Shown here in pieces: positions 1-8,877 of a stretch of 64,000 nucleotides of DNA. The number at the start of each line of letters is the position of its first letter. Position 1 is the first letter of the stretch. The notes below the pieces were generated by a model. It was not told the origin of the DNA. It searched no databases and saw only the letters and a program-made list of their open reading frames with translations. Source of the DNA: Chloroflexota bacterium (GTDB lineage Bacteria; Chloroflexota; UBA11872); assembly GCA_022820025.1 (NCBI GenBank), contig JAJEGF010000035.1, forward strand, positions 39,935 through 103,934, read 5' to 3'. A program made the position numbers and the translations under genes.

Positions 1-1
1 G

Positions 2-940
2 ACGGCGGATGATGCCGGCGCGGCGGGCTACGACCACGCCAAGACCGTCTCGGAGTATTACGACCTTTGCAGTGAGTTCATGGTGTTTGGCTGGGGCGCA
101 TCCCTCCACTTTGCGCCGCTGTCCCCACAGGAGAGCCTGGAGGACTCCAAGATTCGGCATCAACGACTCATGATTGCCAAGCTGGAGTTGCGCAAGGGCA
201 TGACGGTGATCGATGTCGGGTGCGGCATTTGCGGCCCGATGCGCCGCGTCGTCCGCGAGGCTGGCGTCAGGGTCCTCGGCGTCAATAGCAGTGAAGTCCA
301 GTTGGACAAGGCGAAAGCCCTGAACGCTGAGGCGGGGCTCGAGCACATGATCGACTACCTCGCGTGCAGCTTCATGGACATGGACGCCGTCGCGGACGGC
401 ACGTTCGACCGCGGCTACGCAATCGAATCGACCTGCCATGCGCCGGACAAGGTGGGCGCGTTTGCCGAGATCTACCGCGTGCTGAAGCCCGGCGCCCTCT
501 TCTGGGGTCAGGAAATGTGCATGACGGACAAGTTCGATGCCGACGACGATCGGCACCGGGCCATCAAGCAGGAACTCATGCACGGCATTGCGCTCAAGGA
601 CATTGCGACGACTGGGGAAGTCGACCGAGCCCTTGAAACCGTGGGATTCCAGGTCATCGAGGGCAGGGATCGGGCCATCGCCGAGAACGGTCCGACTGTC
701 CCGTGGTATCAGCCGATGGTGACCCGGCGCAGCACGCTGGGCAACGCCCTGCACCGGTTACCGCTGGGCCGCAAGGCGTTCATTGCGGCATCAAGGCTGG
801 CCGAGATGTTGGGGTTGTTCCCCAGGGGCTCTGCCGAAGTCGTTGGGCTGATGGATCGCACGGCCAACGCCTACGTCGCGGGCGGCAAGACCGGGATCTT
901 CACGCCGTTGTATTGCTTCCTGGCCCGTAAACCCCTGTAG
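2..940 (+). CDS. Sterol C-24 methyltransferase (5' partial)
   Basis: The open frame continues to the left edge of the window, so the gene is 5'-truncated here; the ATG at 80 is internal. Read from base 2 it shows the hallmarks of ERG6/SMT enzymes in order: the sterol-binding stretch FGWGASLHFAPL, the SAM-binding motif VIDVGCGICGPM, the sterol-binding region YAIESTCHAP, then VLKPG, and a C-terminal Sterol_MT_C tail ending VAGGKTGIFTPLYCFLARKP. The family transfers a methyl group from SAM to C-24 of a delta-24 sterol side chain. The match extends through the sterol-specific C-terminal domain, so a generic cyclopropane or tocopherol methyltransferase is unlikely. The neighbours (P450, Rieske oxygenase, two ERG24-like reductases) support a sterol role. 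Whether it alkylates once or repeatedly cannot be told from sequence. Confidence 0.88.
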   Translation, partial: TADDAGAAGYDHAKTVSEYYDLCSEFMVFGWGASLHFAPLSPQESLEDSKIRHQRLMIAKLELRKGMTVIDVGCGICGPMRRVVREAGVRVLGVNSSEVQLDKAKALNAEAGLEHMIDYLACSFMDMDAVADGTFDRGYAIESTCHAPDKVGAFAEIYRVLKPGALFWGQEMCMTDKFDADDDRHRAIKQELMHGIALKDIATTGEVDRALETVGFQVIEGRDRAIAENGPTVPWYQPMVTRRSTLGNALHRLPLGRKAFIAASRLAEMLGLFPRGSAEVVGLMDRTANAYVAGGKTGIFTPLYCFLARKPL

Positions 941-978
941 GCGCCGGATCCCGGTCGCTCGGGAGACGTCCTGTTCGG

Positions 979-3006
979 CTAGACGCTCAGTTCGCGTCGC
1001 TGCTCGGCAATGCGGAACTTCAGCTTCTTGCTCGGCTTCATCGACGGCAGCGGGTTGAACCCGAGCTTGAAGTTCGGCGGGGATACTTCGAGCGTGAAGT
1101 GATGCGCGACCAGGAGCACATTGACGGCCAACTGGAGTTCCATCCACCCCACGCCAAGGCATCGGTGCGTGCCCAACCCGTACGGGGCATACCCGGAACT
1201 GCGATGTTCGTTGCGCGGAGGCAGATAGCGGTCGATATCGAATTTCAAGGGGTCGGGGAAAACGTCCTTCATATAGTGCGATGCCGTCTGGGCAATGTAG
1301 ACCTGAGACCCGATGGGTATCCGGTAGCCTTCGACCACGCACATATTCATCACGGTTCGCAACGACACCGGGACGATCGGGTACACCCGCAGGCATTCCA
1401 TCAGGAATCGGTGCGTGACGTCGATCGCCTGCGGCTTGAATGCCGCAGCATCCGGATCGCCGTCGGCGAACAAGGCGTCGGCTTCGACACGGATCTGCTT
1501 GTAGAGATCCGGCTGCGACGCCATGGCGTACAGCACAAAGCTGAACGCATCGCCAAGGTAGACACTGGCAATCAGCGCGGCTGAAAGAACGAAGCGCAGA
1601 TTCGTCTCCGGGACGAACTGCGGATCGCTGGCGTGCAGGCTCAGCAGGTCATCCGCCAGGTCCCGCGGACTTCCAGCCCGCTGGGCGGGAGTATGCCCGC
1701 TTTGAACCTTTTCCACGAGTTGGTCCAGGATTTTCATCCGGCGCTTCATACTCGGGGTTTTCAGCATGAACTTGGGTAGGACTTTCAGTATGTGTACGTT
1801 GAGCGCCCGTTCCTTGAAAACCGTCAGATCGTCAAAGATATCCTGCGAATCAATGCTGATCATGAGCGGCGAGAGTTGCGCGTTTATCATTCGCCGGCAC
1901 ATGCGCGTGGCAGGGTAGGCATCTCCCACCGTCCAGTCCGCCATATGGGTCCGCGCATCCTTGTAAACCTGGTCCAGTTGCCCCATCAATCTTCCACGGG
2001 AATACGCTGGACCCAGCGACTTACGAAGCCGGAAGTGATCCGCGCCGTCCAGGGATGGCAATACGCCCGACGCGCCGTAAACCTTCTCGAAGTCCGAAAA
2101 ATAGTCCTTGGTTCTGAGGTACATGCGGCCGTTCCGATGAACCCAGCGATTCGTCTCGGGCCCCGCCAGGAAGATCATTGGATTCTGAAAGGGAGGGCGG
2201 AGCTCGAACACCGGGCCGTATTCTTCGGCCAGATCCGCGAAGAGCGCGGGAAAATTGCCGCTGCGCAGATGTCGATTGAACACCAGCCGGCGCAGCGACG
2301 CCACCGGAATCTTCTTGGTCAATGCTGAACGTTGCAGTAGCGGTCCGGCGAGACTCTCGGATACCGCGGCGGCAATGGACCGGCCGATAAGGTCCATGTT
2401 GCAGATGAGATGAATGCGTTCCTCGTCCTGATCCTCGAGTTGGAACATGAAGCGAAACACGTCGCATGTGTTCACCAGACAAATGATGATCACATCCCGG
2501 GGATCAGGTATCTCCTTGTTAAAGATGGCTTTACCAATGCGCGTTCTTACGAATTGAGCTGCCGTGCCTTCGGTGGGGCCTCCTGCAAGCTCGGACTGCC
2601 AGGCAGTCCGCGACAGCGTCCAGAATTCGCCCTCGTGGTACTCCAGGATCTTCAGGTCGACGAGCCGCTCCAGCGTCGAATCGACAATTGACTCAGCACG
2701 CGGGGCCAGCCGTTCGATCCAGTACTGGGCGTTCCGCTGGGCGGATTCCTCGGCAATCTCCTTGAGTATCGAGTCGAGGATGGGATTCCCGGTTTCTGTA
2801 GAGTCCACGAGAAACAAGGCGTCCATATCCGTGTCGATGCGAGATAAGAGTGAGAGTTCGGCAAGAACGGCGCCCACGACCGCGCAGTTCAAGTGCCAAC
2901 CGGGTACCTGGTAAAAGTAGCCGGACTCCTCGTTGAGGAGCATCAGCACGAGCTCGTCGGGCAAACTTAGCTGTTTGTTTGCAACAGGCTCAGAAGTGAG
3001 AGTCAT
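979..3006 (-). CDS. Cytochrome P450 fused to N-terminal GPP34 (GOLPH3-like) domain
   Basis: 675 residues, much longer than a usual P450 (about 400-500). Residues ~12-215 align by eye with the GPP34/GOLPH3/Vps74 family: LSLPDELVLMLL, AVVGAVLAELSLLSRI, TGNPILDSILKEI, QYWIERLA and RDVIIICLVNTCDVF occur in the family order. Residues ~230-675 are a P450: the K-helix ExxR is ECLR (E537, R540) and the heme loop is YGLGTHRCLG with ligand C616. The I-helix region (YLGDAFS) lacks the usual [AG]Gx[DE]T oxygen-activation motif. GOLPH3 proteins bind phosphoinositide membranes in eukaryotes; the domain's bacterial role is unclear, and membrane or lipid docking is an inference. Lying between a sterol methyltransferase and a Rieske oxygenase, it probably oxidises a sterol, but it lacks an obvious CYP51 signature, so the position attacked is unknown. 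It is divergent from the Rieske gene. Confidence 0.85.
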   Translation of the reverse strand: MTLTSEPVANKQLSLPDELVLMLLNEESGYFYQVPGWHLNCAVVGAVLAELSLLSRIDTDMDALFLVDSTETGNPILDSILKEIAEESAQRNAQYWIERLAPRAESIVDSTLERLVDLKILEYHEGEFWTLSRTAWQSELAGGPTEGTAAQFVRTRIGKAIFNKEIPDPRDVIIICLVNTCDVFRFMFQLEDQDEERIHLICNMDLIGRSIAAAVSESLAGPLLQRSALTKKIPVASLRRLVFNRHLRSGNFPALFADLAEEYGPVFELRPPFQNPMIFLAGPETNRWVHRNGRMYLRTKDYFSDFEKVYGASGVLPSLDGADHFRLRKSLGPAYSRGRLMGQLDQVYKDARTHMADWTVGDAYPATRMCRRMINAQLSPLMISIDSQDIFDDLTVFKERALNVHILKVLPKFMLKTPSMKRRMKILDQLVEKVQSGHTPAQRAGSPRDLADDLLSLHASDPQFVPETNLRFVLSAALIASVYLGDAFSFVLYAMASQPDLYKQIRVEADALFADGDPDAAAFKPQAIDVTHRFLMECLRVYPIVPVSLRTVMNMCVVEGYRIPIGSQVYIAQTASHYMKDVFPDPLKFDIDRYLPPRNEHRSSGYAPYGLGTHRCLGVGWMELQLAVNVLLVAHHFTLEVSPPNFKLGFNPLPSMKPSKKLKFRIAEQRRELSV

Positions 3007-3143
3007 CGCTCTTGGCTCCCCGCGCCTAACCCTGACAAGCCTGTAAACTGAAGCTATATCGGGTGAGTCGGGACTCGATTGACTCTAGCACAGGCGGCGA
3101 GGCCAAGGGCCGATCGCCGAGGGCGAGGAGATACCGGGCATAC

Positions 3144-4253
3144 ATGGCGGTCCAGCACGTAACCGGTCAGGCCGGTTCTGACGATAGCGAGCGCGGGACC
3201 ACGTCGGCGCAACGCCGGCGGGCTGTCCTTGCGCCTGAACTCTCCCCGTTCCCGGAGGGCTGGTACTTCGTCGCGTCACGCAAGGCCGTCCAACAGGCAG
3301 GGCTCATCCAGAAAACCTGGATGGGCGAGAACATTGTCGCCTGGGCCGACCCCGACGGCCGCATCTGCGTCGCCGAAGCTATCTGCCCGCACCTGGGCGC
3401 CGATCTGGGCTCGGCCGCGGGTGGGCAAGTCAGCGACGGTCGGCTCGTCTGCCCCTTCCACGGCTACGAGTTCGACACGACCGGCCAGTGCGTCGCCACT
3501 CCCTTTGCTCCGGCGCCCAGGACCGCCAAATTGCGAGTCTTCGAGACCCACGACATTCACGGTTTGGTCTTCGCGTGGTGGGGCATCGACGGGCGCCCGC
3601 CGCAATGGACCCTGCCCACGGAGCCCCTGGAACAGGACGGCTGGTGCGACTACGAGATCACCACCCTGCGCTTTCCCGGCCATCCCCAGGAGACCACCGA
3701 AAACTCCGTTGACCTGGCCCACCTGCGCTACGTCCACGGCTACGACAACGTGGACCGCTCCGCGCGAATGCTGGTGGACGGGCATCGCCTCGAGAGCCGA
3801 TTCAGATTCAAGCGCGTCCGCACCATCGCCAGGTTCGCCAGGCTGACCTTCAGCGTTTCCGCCGATACCCACATCTATGGACTGGGCTACTCGTTCGTCG
3901 ACATCCGTGAGCACTCCATCGGCATGAACATGCGGCTCTGGGTGCTGGCCACCCCCGTTGACGGCACGCTCATCGACATGACGCTGGTCTCGCAGGTCCG
4001 CGAGATCCGCAACCCGAAGCGGCTCTTTGTCGGCTTGGGCATTCTTCCCCGACGGTTCCGCGCCCCCCTCATCAACAAGTTCATGTCGCTTCAGCAGAAG
4101 GAGGACGTCCTGCAGGACGTGGTGATCTGGGGTCGCAAGCGGTACATCAACCGGCCCCGCCTCTGCCGATCCGACGGCGAGATCATGCCCTTCCGCTACT
4201 ACGCCGCCCAGTTCTATCCCGAACCCGGCAACGTCGAGGACTCCGCAACCTGA
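3144..4253 (+). CDS. Rieske non-heme iron oxygenase, probable sterol oxygenase
   Basis: The start chosen is ATG 3144, with GAGGAG 13 bases upstream; an in-frame GTG at 3063 has no visible ribosome site. Numbered from 3144, the Rieske [2Fe-2S] ligands are C81, H83, C103 and H106 (AICPHLG...VCPFHGYEF), and the mononuclear iron site is ENSVDLAHLRYVH with D190, H193 and H198. The architecture matches the KshA / DAF-36-Neverland / SdmA group of oxygenases acting on sterols. In this cluster a C-4 demethylation step (SdmA-like) or a C-7 desaturation are the two obvious candidates; sequence alone does not decide. No reductase partner lies next to it. It is transcribed divergently from the GPP34-P450 gene and convergently to the FAD oxidoreductase, 9 bases from that gene's stop. 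Confidence 0.85.
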   Translation: MAVQHVTGQAGSDDSERGTTSAQRRRAVLAPELSPFPEGWYFVASRKAVQQAGLIQKTWMGENIVAWADPDGRICVAEAICPHLGADLGSAAGGQVSDGRLVCPFHGYEFDTTGQCVATPFAPAPRTAKLRVFETHDIHGLVFAWWGIDGRPPQWTLPTEPLEQDGWCDYEITTLRFPGHPQETTENSVDLAHLRYVHGYDNVDRSARMLVDGHRLESRFRFKRVRTIARFARLTFSVSADTHIYGLGYSFVDIREHSIGMNMRLWVLATPVDGTLIDMTLVSQVREIRNPKRLFVGLGILPRRFRAPLINKFMSLQQKEDVLQDVVIWGRKRYINRPRLCRSDGEIMPFRYYAAQFYPEPGNVEDSAT

Positions 4254-4262
4254 GCGTCGGCG

Positions 4263-5618
4263 CTACGCCTTCCTGAACCCCAGCCCGTACATGATGCTCC
4301 CGTAGTAGTTGAACCACCGCCGTGCCGCGGGATCTTCGAACGGGTAGTCGGCGCCGATCTGCCGGGCCGCCGCCAGCCCGCTCACGAAGCACGTCTCCTG
4401 GCTGTTGACCAGCGTATGCGCCCCGCAATGCCAGGTTCGCCGCTTGCCCTGGATGAACTGGAACAGGTTGATCAGCACCGCAACGTGCTTCACGTCATGC
4501 ACGATGTGCTGAAACCACCATCGCTTGATGATCTTGCCTTCGTCGATGCGGCTGATCGGGTTATACGTCACCAGGCATGGCTTGTCGGACCGGTTCGCCC
4601 ACGGCTGCTGGTTGTGCATGATGTACGTGATCTCATAATTGTCCGGTCTCGCTCCGTACTGCTCGATGTAATTGCTTCGTGTCTCCAGCGGCTTCATCTC
4701 ATTGTCCGGAAGGACCGAAGAATCGGAATGAACGATCGCATGATTGTGCAGCTCGCTCTCGTAACGAATCGATGAGAGCAGATAACGCTCAACTAGTGTC
4801 GGCTTGTCCAGGATCATCAGCGTCTGGTTCGCGTTGCAAGCAAAGATCACGTCGTCAAACGTCTCCCGTATCGCGTCTTCGTCCTCGACTTCGACGCAAT
4901 CCGCACGCCGATACACCTTACGCACCGGCCGGTTGAGATGGATCTTGTCCCGAAAGTCCGCCGACAGGTTTTCATAGATGCGCCGCGTTCCCTGGTCCCA
5001 GGTCTGCATCGGCGTGGCCTTCTCGATGTCAAAGAACTCGAGGTATCGGCTGAAAAGCGCGGCCGGCATGTCGAACACGTTTGTGGCCATCAGGAAATTG
5101 ACGAACATCGGCTTCAAGATCTTGTATCTGAAGTCCCCCGAAAACCCGCCCAGGTTCAGCACCGTTCCCATGCTGATGTAGTTGAAAGGGTTCAGCGCGT
5201 TCAACAGCTTCGACCGCGATCGCGTCAGCCAGCCAATTCGATGCAATCCCTGCAAGAGGCGCTGGAACTTCCTGATCTCGAGTTGCAATTCCTCCCTGAT
5301 GTCGGAATCGAAATCGTGAGCGTAAACGCCGCCTCCGTACTTCACGCTGTAGCTGAATCGGGTATCAATCAGCTCGATGCCGAACTTCTCCATCAACAAC
5401 AGGATGTGGTGATAGACCGACGGGATGCACGCGGTTACGGAGATATCAAAGGGAATCGAGCTGCCGTCGTCCTGCCCCATGTCGACGGTAATCGCGTTCC
5501 CACCAACCTGCGCGTTGGCCTCGAAGAGCCGGAAGTCAAAGCGGTCCGGATGCTGATGCAACGCCCAGGCCGCGCCGAGCCCTGAAATGCCTCCACCGAC
5601 GATGGCGATTCGGCGCAA
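4263..5618 (-). CDS. FAD-dependent oxidoreductase (amine-oxidase/COG2907-like)
   Basis: 451 residues. An N-terminal Rossmann fold shows GGGISG at residues 8-13 followed by the acidic end of beta-2 and the GG doublet in LFEANAQVGGNA, typical of FAD proteins in the amine oxidase/phytoene desaturase superfamily. The C-terminal FAD contact appears around SQETCFVSGLAAARQIG. It resembles the predicted NAD/FAD-binding proteins of COG2907 that are often found beside cyclopropane or other lipid methyltransferases. The start is a TTG; no better in-frame start is visible upstream. Its place between a sterol Rieske oxygenase and sterol reductases suggests a desaturation or reduction of a sterol or isoprenoid intermediate, but this is inference; the substrate is unknown. 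Confidence 0.75.
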   Translation of the reverse strand: MRRIAIVGGGISGLGAAWALHQHPDRFDFRLFEANAQVGGNAITVDMGQDDGSSIPFDISVTACIPSVYHHILLLMEKFGIELIDTRFSYSVKYGGGVYAHDFDSDIREELQLEIRKFQRLLQGLHRIGWLTRSRSKLLNALNPFNYISMGTVLNLGGFSGDFRYKILKPMFVNFLMATNVFDMPAALFSRYLEFFDIEKATPMQTWDQGTRRIYENLSADFRDKIHLNRPVRKVYRRADCVEVEDEDAIRETFDDVIFACNANQTLMILDKPTLVERYLLSSIRYESELHNHAIVHSDSSVLPDNEMKPLETRSNYIEQYGARPDNYEITYIMHNQQPWANRSDKPCLVTYNPISRIDEGKIIKRWWFQHIVHDVKHVAVLINLFQFIQGKRRTWHCGAHTLVNSQETCFVSGLAAARQIGADYPFEDPAARRWFNYYGSIMYGLGFRKA

Positions 5619-5726
5619 TCCGCTGCCCCACGGTGTGCCTGACGCTGTCCTCGAACCCTAGCACCGACGTTCGAGGGCCTGCGCAAGACCTGGCGGCCTG
5701 CGCAGCGTTCCGCACGCGGCCCCTTT

Positions 5727-6125
5727 TCAGCAGCACCCGCACGTCGTGTCGGCATCCGTTCGCGCCTCGGATCCGTGGGTTGCGTAGCCGTCGCGCTTCC
5801 ACCAGTCCAGCCCGCCAATCAGTTCCCGAACCTGAAACCCAAGCGTAAGCAGCTTCAGCGCCGTCTTCGTCGATGCATTGCAGCCGATGCCGTCGCAATA
5901 GCAGACGTACAACCTGGACCGGTCCAACGACGCGGTCGAATTGGCGCTGATGTCCCGATGCGGGAGGCTCAGGGCGTCCGGGATGTGCTCGGTCGCGTAG
6001 GCGCTCGAGGAGCGCCCGTCCACCACCGCGATTGGCTCACCGTTCTCAAGCGCCTCGTACAAATCCGCCGAGTCCATCTCGAAGGCGAGCTTGCTCTGGT
6101 AATGCCGCATCTGCTCAAGACTCAC
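5727..6125 (-). CDS. Rhodanese-like domain protein
   Basis: 132 residues containing a single rhodanese domain: VVDGRSSSAYATEHIPDAL is the CH2A-type region and YCDGIGCNAST is the active-site loop with its cysteine. The C-terminus ends in a Cys cluster (CGCC). Rhodanese domains carry persulfide sulfur from donors to thiol acceptors; single-domain versions often act in signalling or sulfur delivery. It lies 108 bases upstream of, and in the same direction as, the FAD oxidoreductase. A role in the sterol cluster is not evident; the Cys-rich tail could bind metal or help with thiol redox. The start ATG is preceded by a plausible purine stretch. Confidence 0.8.
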   Translation of the reverse strand: MSLEQMRHYQSKLAFEMDSADLYEALENGEPIAVVDGRSSSAYATEHIPDALSLPHRDISANSTASLDRSRLYVCYCDGIGCNASTKTALKLLTLGFQVRELIGGLDWWKRDGYATHGSEARTDADTTCGCC

Positions 6126-6385
6126 GCTGCGGTCTCCTGTTGAACGTCCGGCTGTGCAGCACGCGTGCCGCGTTCACTCAGCCTAAGGCAAGCAGGCTTG
6201 CCCGCGGCACGAGAGGGATCGGAGCGCCCTGGTCGGGAGGCCGCCAGCCTCCGCTCGTCACGCTCGGCAGCGGTCCCGGGGACGTGCGCTGACGGCTGTG
6301 CGTGGAGAGTCTCGAGATACCCAATTGACCGCTCGCATGGGCAAATTCATAATGACCGAATCATTAGCAGTCGGGGTATTTGAGC

Positions 6386-7525
6386 ATGATTGAATGGCTC
6401 GGCATTCAACACCTGTTCGAGCTTTCCCCAACGGAAGCCATTATTGGCTTTTTCACCCCGCTGATTATTTTCGCCGTATTGTTCGTCGTGCAGCTCATCC
6501 TGCCGGGAATCCGCGTTCCCGGATACGTTACAAATACGGAGACCGGCCAACCCCGTAGCTATCGTCTCAACGGCATCCTGGTCTTTGCCATAGCCGTAAT
6601 TGTGTGGGCGACCGAAGTCACCGGAATGCCACGCACCTGGTTCTACGAATCAGCCGTCTATTCGGTGGCTGGCGGAACGGTTGTCGTCGCCATCCTTACC
6701 CTCATAGCCGTCTTCAGCCAGCCGCAAGACGAAACGAAGAGTCCGATCGCGGCCTTCTGGCTGGGACGCGTTCAGGAGCTGTCATTCCTCAAAGAGCGTA
6801 TCGACTTGAAAATGTACTTTTACGTCGTCGGCGGCTCCATGTTCTCACTCAACGCCCTGTCCGCGGCCGCCTGGCACGTCGAGCGCTTCGGCGAGAATGC
6901 CAATCCTGGAGTCTTCCTGGTCGCGGCATTCTATACGTGGTATGTAGTGGACTACTTCATCTTCGAGCGAGTCCAGCTGTACACCTTCGATGTGATCTAC
7001 GAGAAGCTTGGCTTCAAGATGTTCTGGGGCGGTCTGATGGTCTACGGCTGGATCTATATCCTACCCCTGTGGGGCATGGCTGCGCATCCCAGCCCCGGCT
7101 TCTCCACGGTGTGGACGTACGTCTGGCTCATCGCGGTGGCGGCGCTGTGGATCATTGGCTGGGTGACTAGCCGCGGCGCCAACATGCAGAAGTACACCTT
7201 CAAGCGCTGGCCCGACCGCAAATTTCTCGGTCTCATCCAGCCTGAGTACATCCAGGCCGGCGATCGCAAGATCCTGGTCAGTGGCTTCTGGGGCGCCGCC
7301 CGCCACATGAACTACCTCGGCGAGTGGTTCCATGCCTCCGCCATCGCCCTGGCCTTCGGCCACTTCACCAACCTCTGGGCCTGGACCTACTTCATCTGGA
7401 TCGTCGCGCTCTTCGTCACCCGCCAGCGAGAAGACGATCACTACTGCGCGCAGAAATACGGCCCCGAGAAGTGGGCCGAGTACCAGGCCCGCGTGAAATA
7501 CCGCATCTGCCCCTGGGTCTACTGA
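6386..7525 (+). CDS. ERG4/ERG24-family sterol reductase, copy 1
   Basis: About 379 residues with roughly eight to ten hydrophobic segments. The C-terminal half carries the family signature: GFWGAARHMNYLGEWF, then QREDDHYCAQKYGPEKW and a terminal YRICPWVY, as in sterol C-14, C-7 and C-24(28) reductases, which use NADPH to reduce sterol double bonds in the membrane. Early motifs (RVPGYVTNTETGQPRSYRLNG) fit the ERG24 N-terminal half. Start ATG 6386 is chosen because the downstream paralogue begins at the same MIEWLGI sequence, and both have AGTCGGGGTA exactly 7 bases before the ATG; the TTG at 6380 is less likely. It lies head-to-tail with copy 2, separated by about 120 bases. Confidence 0.88.
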   Translation: MIEWLGIQHLFELSPTEAIIGFFTPLIIFAVLFVVQLILPGIRVPGYVTNTETGQPRSYRLNGILVFAIAVIVWATEVTGMPRTWFYESAVYSVAGGTVVVAILTLIAVFSQPQDETKSPIAAFWLGRVQELSFLKERIDLKMYFYVVGGSMFSLNALSAAAWHVERFGENANPGVFLVAAFYTWYVVDYFIFERVQLYTFDVIYEKLGFKMFWGGLMVYGWIYILPLWGMAAHPSPGFSTVWTYVWLIAVAALWIIGWVTSRGANMQKYTFKRWPDRKFLGLIQPEYIQAGDRKILVSGFWGAARHMNYLGEWFHASAIALAFGHFTNLWAWTYFIWIVALFVTRQREDDHYCAQKYGPEKWAEYQARVKYRICPWVY

Positions 7526-7649
7526 GCCAGGACCCCGTGAGCGCCAAAACGTGTACCACCAACCCTGCGAGGAGAGGCGGGTCGCTCGTTGACCGTTTCC
7601 TTGCCCGTCTCCATAATCGCCGCAGCGCTGGAAGTCGGGGTAATCGATC

Positions 7650-8789
7650 ATGATCGAGTGGCTGGGTATCGAACACCTTTTCGAGCTTTCCCCAACCGAA
7701 GCAATCCTCGGCTTCCTTACACCGCTCGCGATCTTCGTTGTGTTCTTTATCGCCCAGGTTGTCCTGCCCGCCCGCCGCGTTCCCGGCTATGTCATCAACC
7801 CGGAGACCGGTAAACCCCGCAACTATCGCCTTAACGGTCTCCTCGTCTTCATCATCGCCATCGTCGTATGGGCCATCGAGCCATTTGGCTTGCCGCGCGA
7901 CTGGTTCTACCGCTCGGCGGTTTACGCCGTGGCTGGCGGCACCGTGTTTGCCGCCCTCATTGCGCTCGTGGCCATGCTCAGCCAGCCGCAGGGCGAGATC
8001 AAGAATCCCTTCCACGCCTTCTGGACCGGGCGGTCCCTCGAGCACCCGCTATTCAACGAACGCTTCGATCTGAAGATGTACCTCTACGTCGTCGGCGGCA
8101 CCATGCTGGTTCTCAACGCCATGTCCGGAGCCGCCTGGCACTACGAACGCTTCGGCGACAACTTCAATCCCGGCGTTTTCCTCTACACCGCCTTCTTCAC
8201 CCTCTACATATTCGACTACTTCATCTTTGAACGCGTCCAGCTCTACACCTACGACTTGATTCACGAAAAGCTCGGCTTCAAGCTGATCTGGGGCGGCCTT
8301 GTCATCTACGGCTGGCTATATATCCTCCCGCTCTGGGGCATGGCCGTATATCCGAACCCTGGCTTCTCGGCGGCCTGGACCTACGTGTGGCTTATTGGAA
8401 CGGGCCTGCTCCTAGTCTTCGGCTGGTCCATCTCGCGTGGCGGCAACCTGCAGAAGTACTGGTTCAAGCGCTGGCCCGACCGCAAGTTCCTGGGAATCAT
8501 CGAGCCCGAATACATCCAGGCCGGCGACCGCAAGATCCTCTGCAGCGGTTTCTGGGGCGCCGCCCGTCACTTCAACTACATGGGCGAAGGGTTTGCCTGT
8601 TTTGCCATCGGCCTGTCATTCGGGCACTTCACCAATCTCTGGGCCTGGACCTACTTCATATTCATCGTCTCGCTGTTTACCTGGCGTCAATGGGACGACG
8701 AGGCGCACTGCGTGGAGAAGTACGGCGAGGAGAAGTGGGCCGAATACAAGGCCCGCGTCAAGTACCGCATCTGTCCGTGGGTCTACTGA
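7650..8789 (+). CDS. ERG4/ERG24-family sterol reductase, copy 2
   Basis: 379 residues, the same length and topology as the gene before it and clearly paralogous throughout (both begin MIEWLGI.HLFELSPTEAI and end YRICPWVY). It keeps the NADPH-binding signature GFWGAARHFNYMGEG and the C-terminal HCVEKYGEEKWAEY. Differences cluster in the membrane segments (for example LGEWFHASAIAL in copy 1 versus MGEGFACFAIGL here), where a sterol would bind. Two tandem reductases in one cluster suggest divided specificity, for example delta-14 and delta-7 or delta-24(28), but which does what is not readable from sequence. The ribosome-site context repeats that of copy 1, indicating that the duplication included the leader. 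Confidence 0.88.
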   Translation: MIEWLGIEHLFELSPTEAILGFLTPLAIFVVFFIAQVVLPARRVPGYVINPETGKPRNYRLNGLLVFIIAIVVWAIEPFGLPRDWFYRSAVYAVAGGTVFAALIALVAMLSQPQGEIKNPFHAFWTGRSLEHPLFNERFDLKMYLYVVGGTMLVLNAMSGAAWHYERFGDNFNPGVFLYTAFFTLYIFDYFIFERVQLYTYDLIHEKLGFKLIWGGLVIYGWLYILPLWGMAVYPNPGFSAAWTYVWLIGTGLLLVFGWSISRGGNLQKYWFKRWPDRKFLGIIEPEYIQAGDRKILCSGFWGAARHFNYMGEGFACFAIGLSFGHFTNLWAWTYFIFIVSLFTWRQWDDEAHCVEKYGEEKWAEYKARVKYRICPWVY

Positions 8790-8877
8790 CCGGACGTCGC
8801 CCGCACGCCTCCGAGGGCGCCTGACCCGTGCGGCCCGCCAATCGGGGCCGGATTCCTGCTATGGAATGCGGAGAGCG

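Noticed and set aside
80..940. Methyltransferase starting at ATG 80
   Set aside because: The frame is open to the window edge and the sterol-binding region begins upstream of this codon, so the ATG is internal.
4416..5585. Long plus-strand frames opposite the FAD oxidoreductase
   Set aside because: They are antisense shadows; Arg/His-rich and without domain resemblance.
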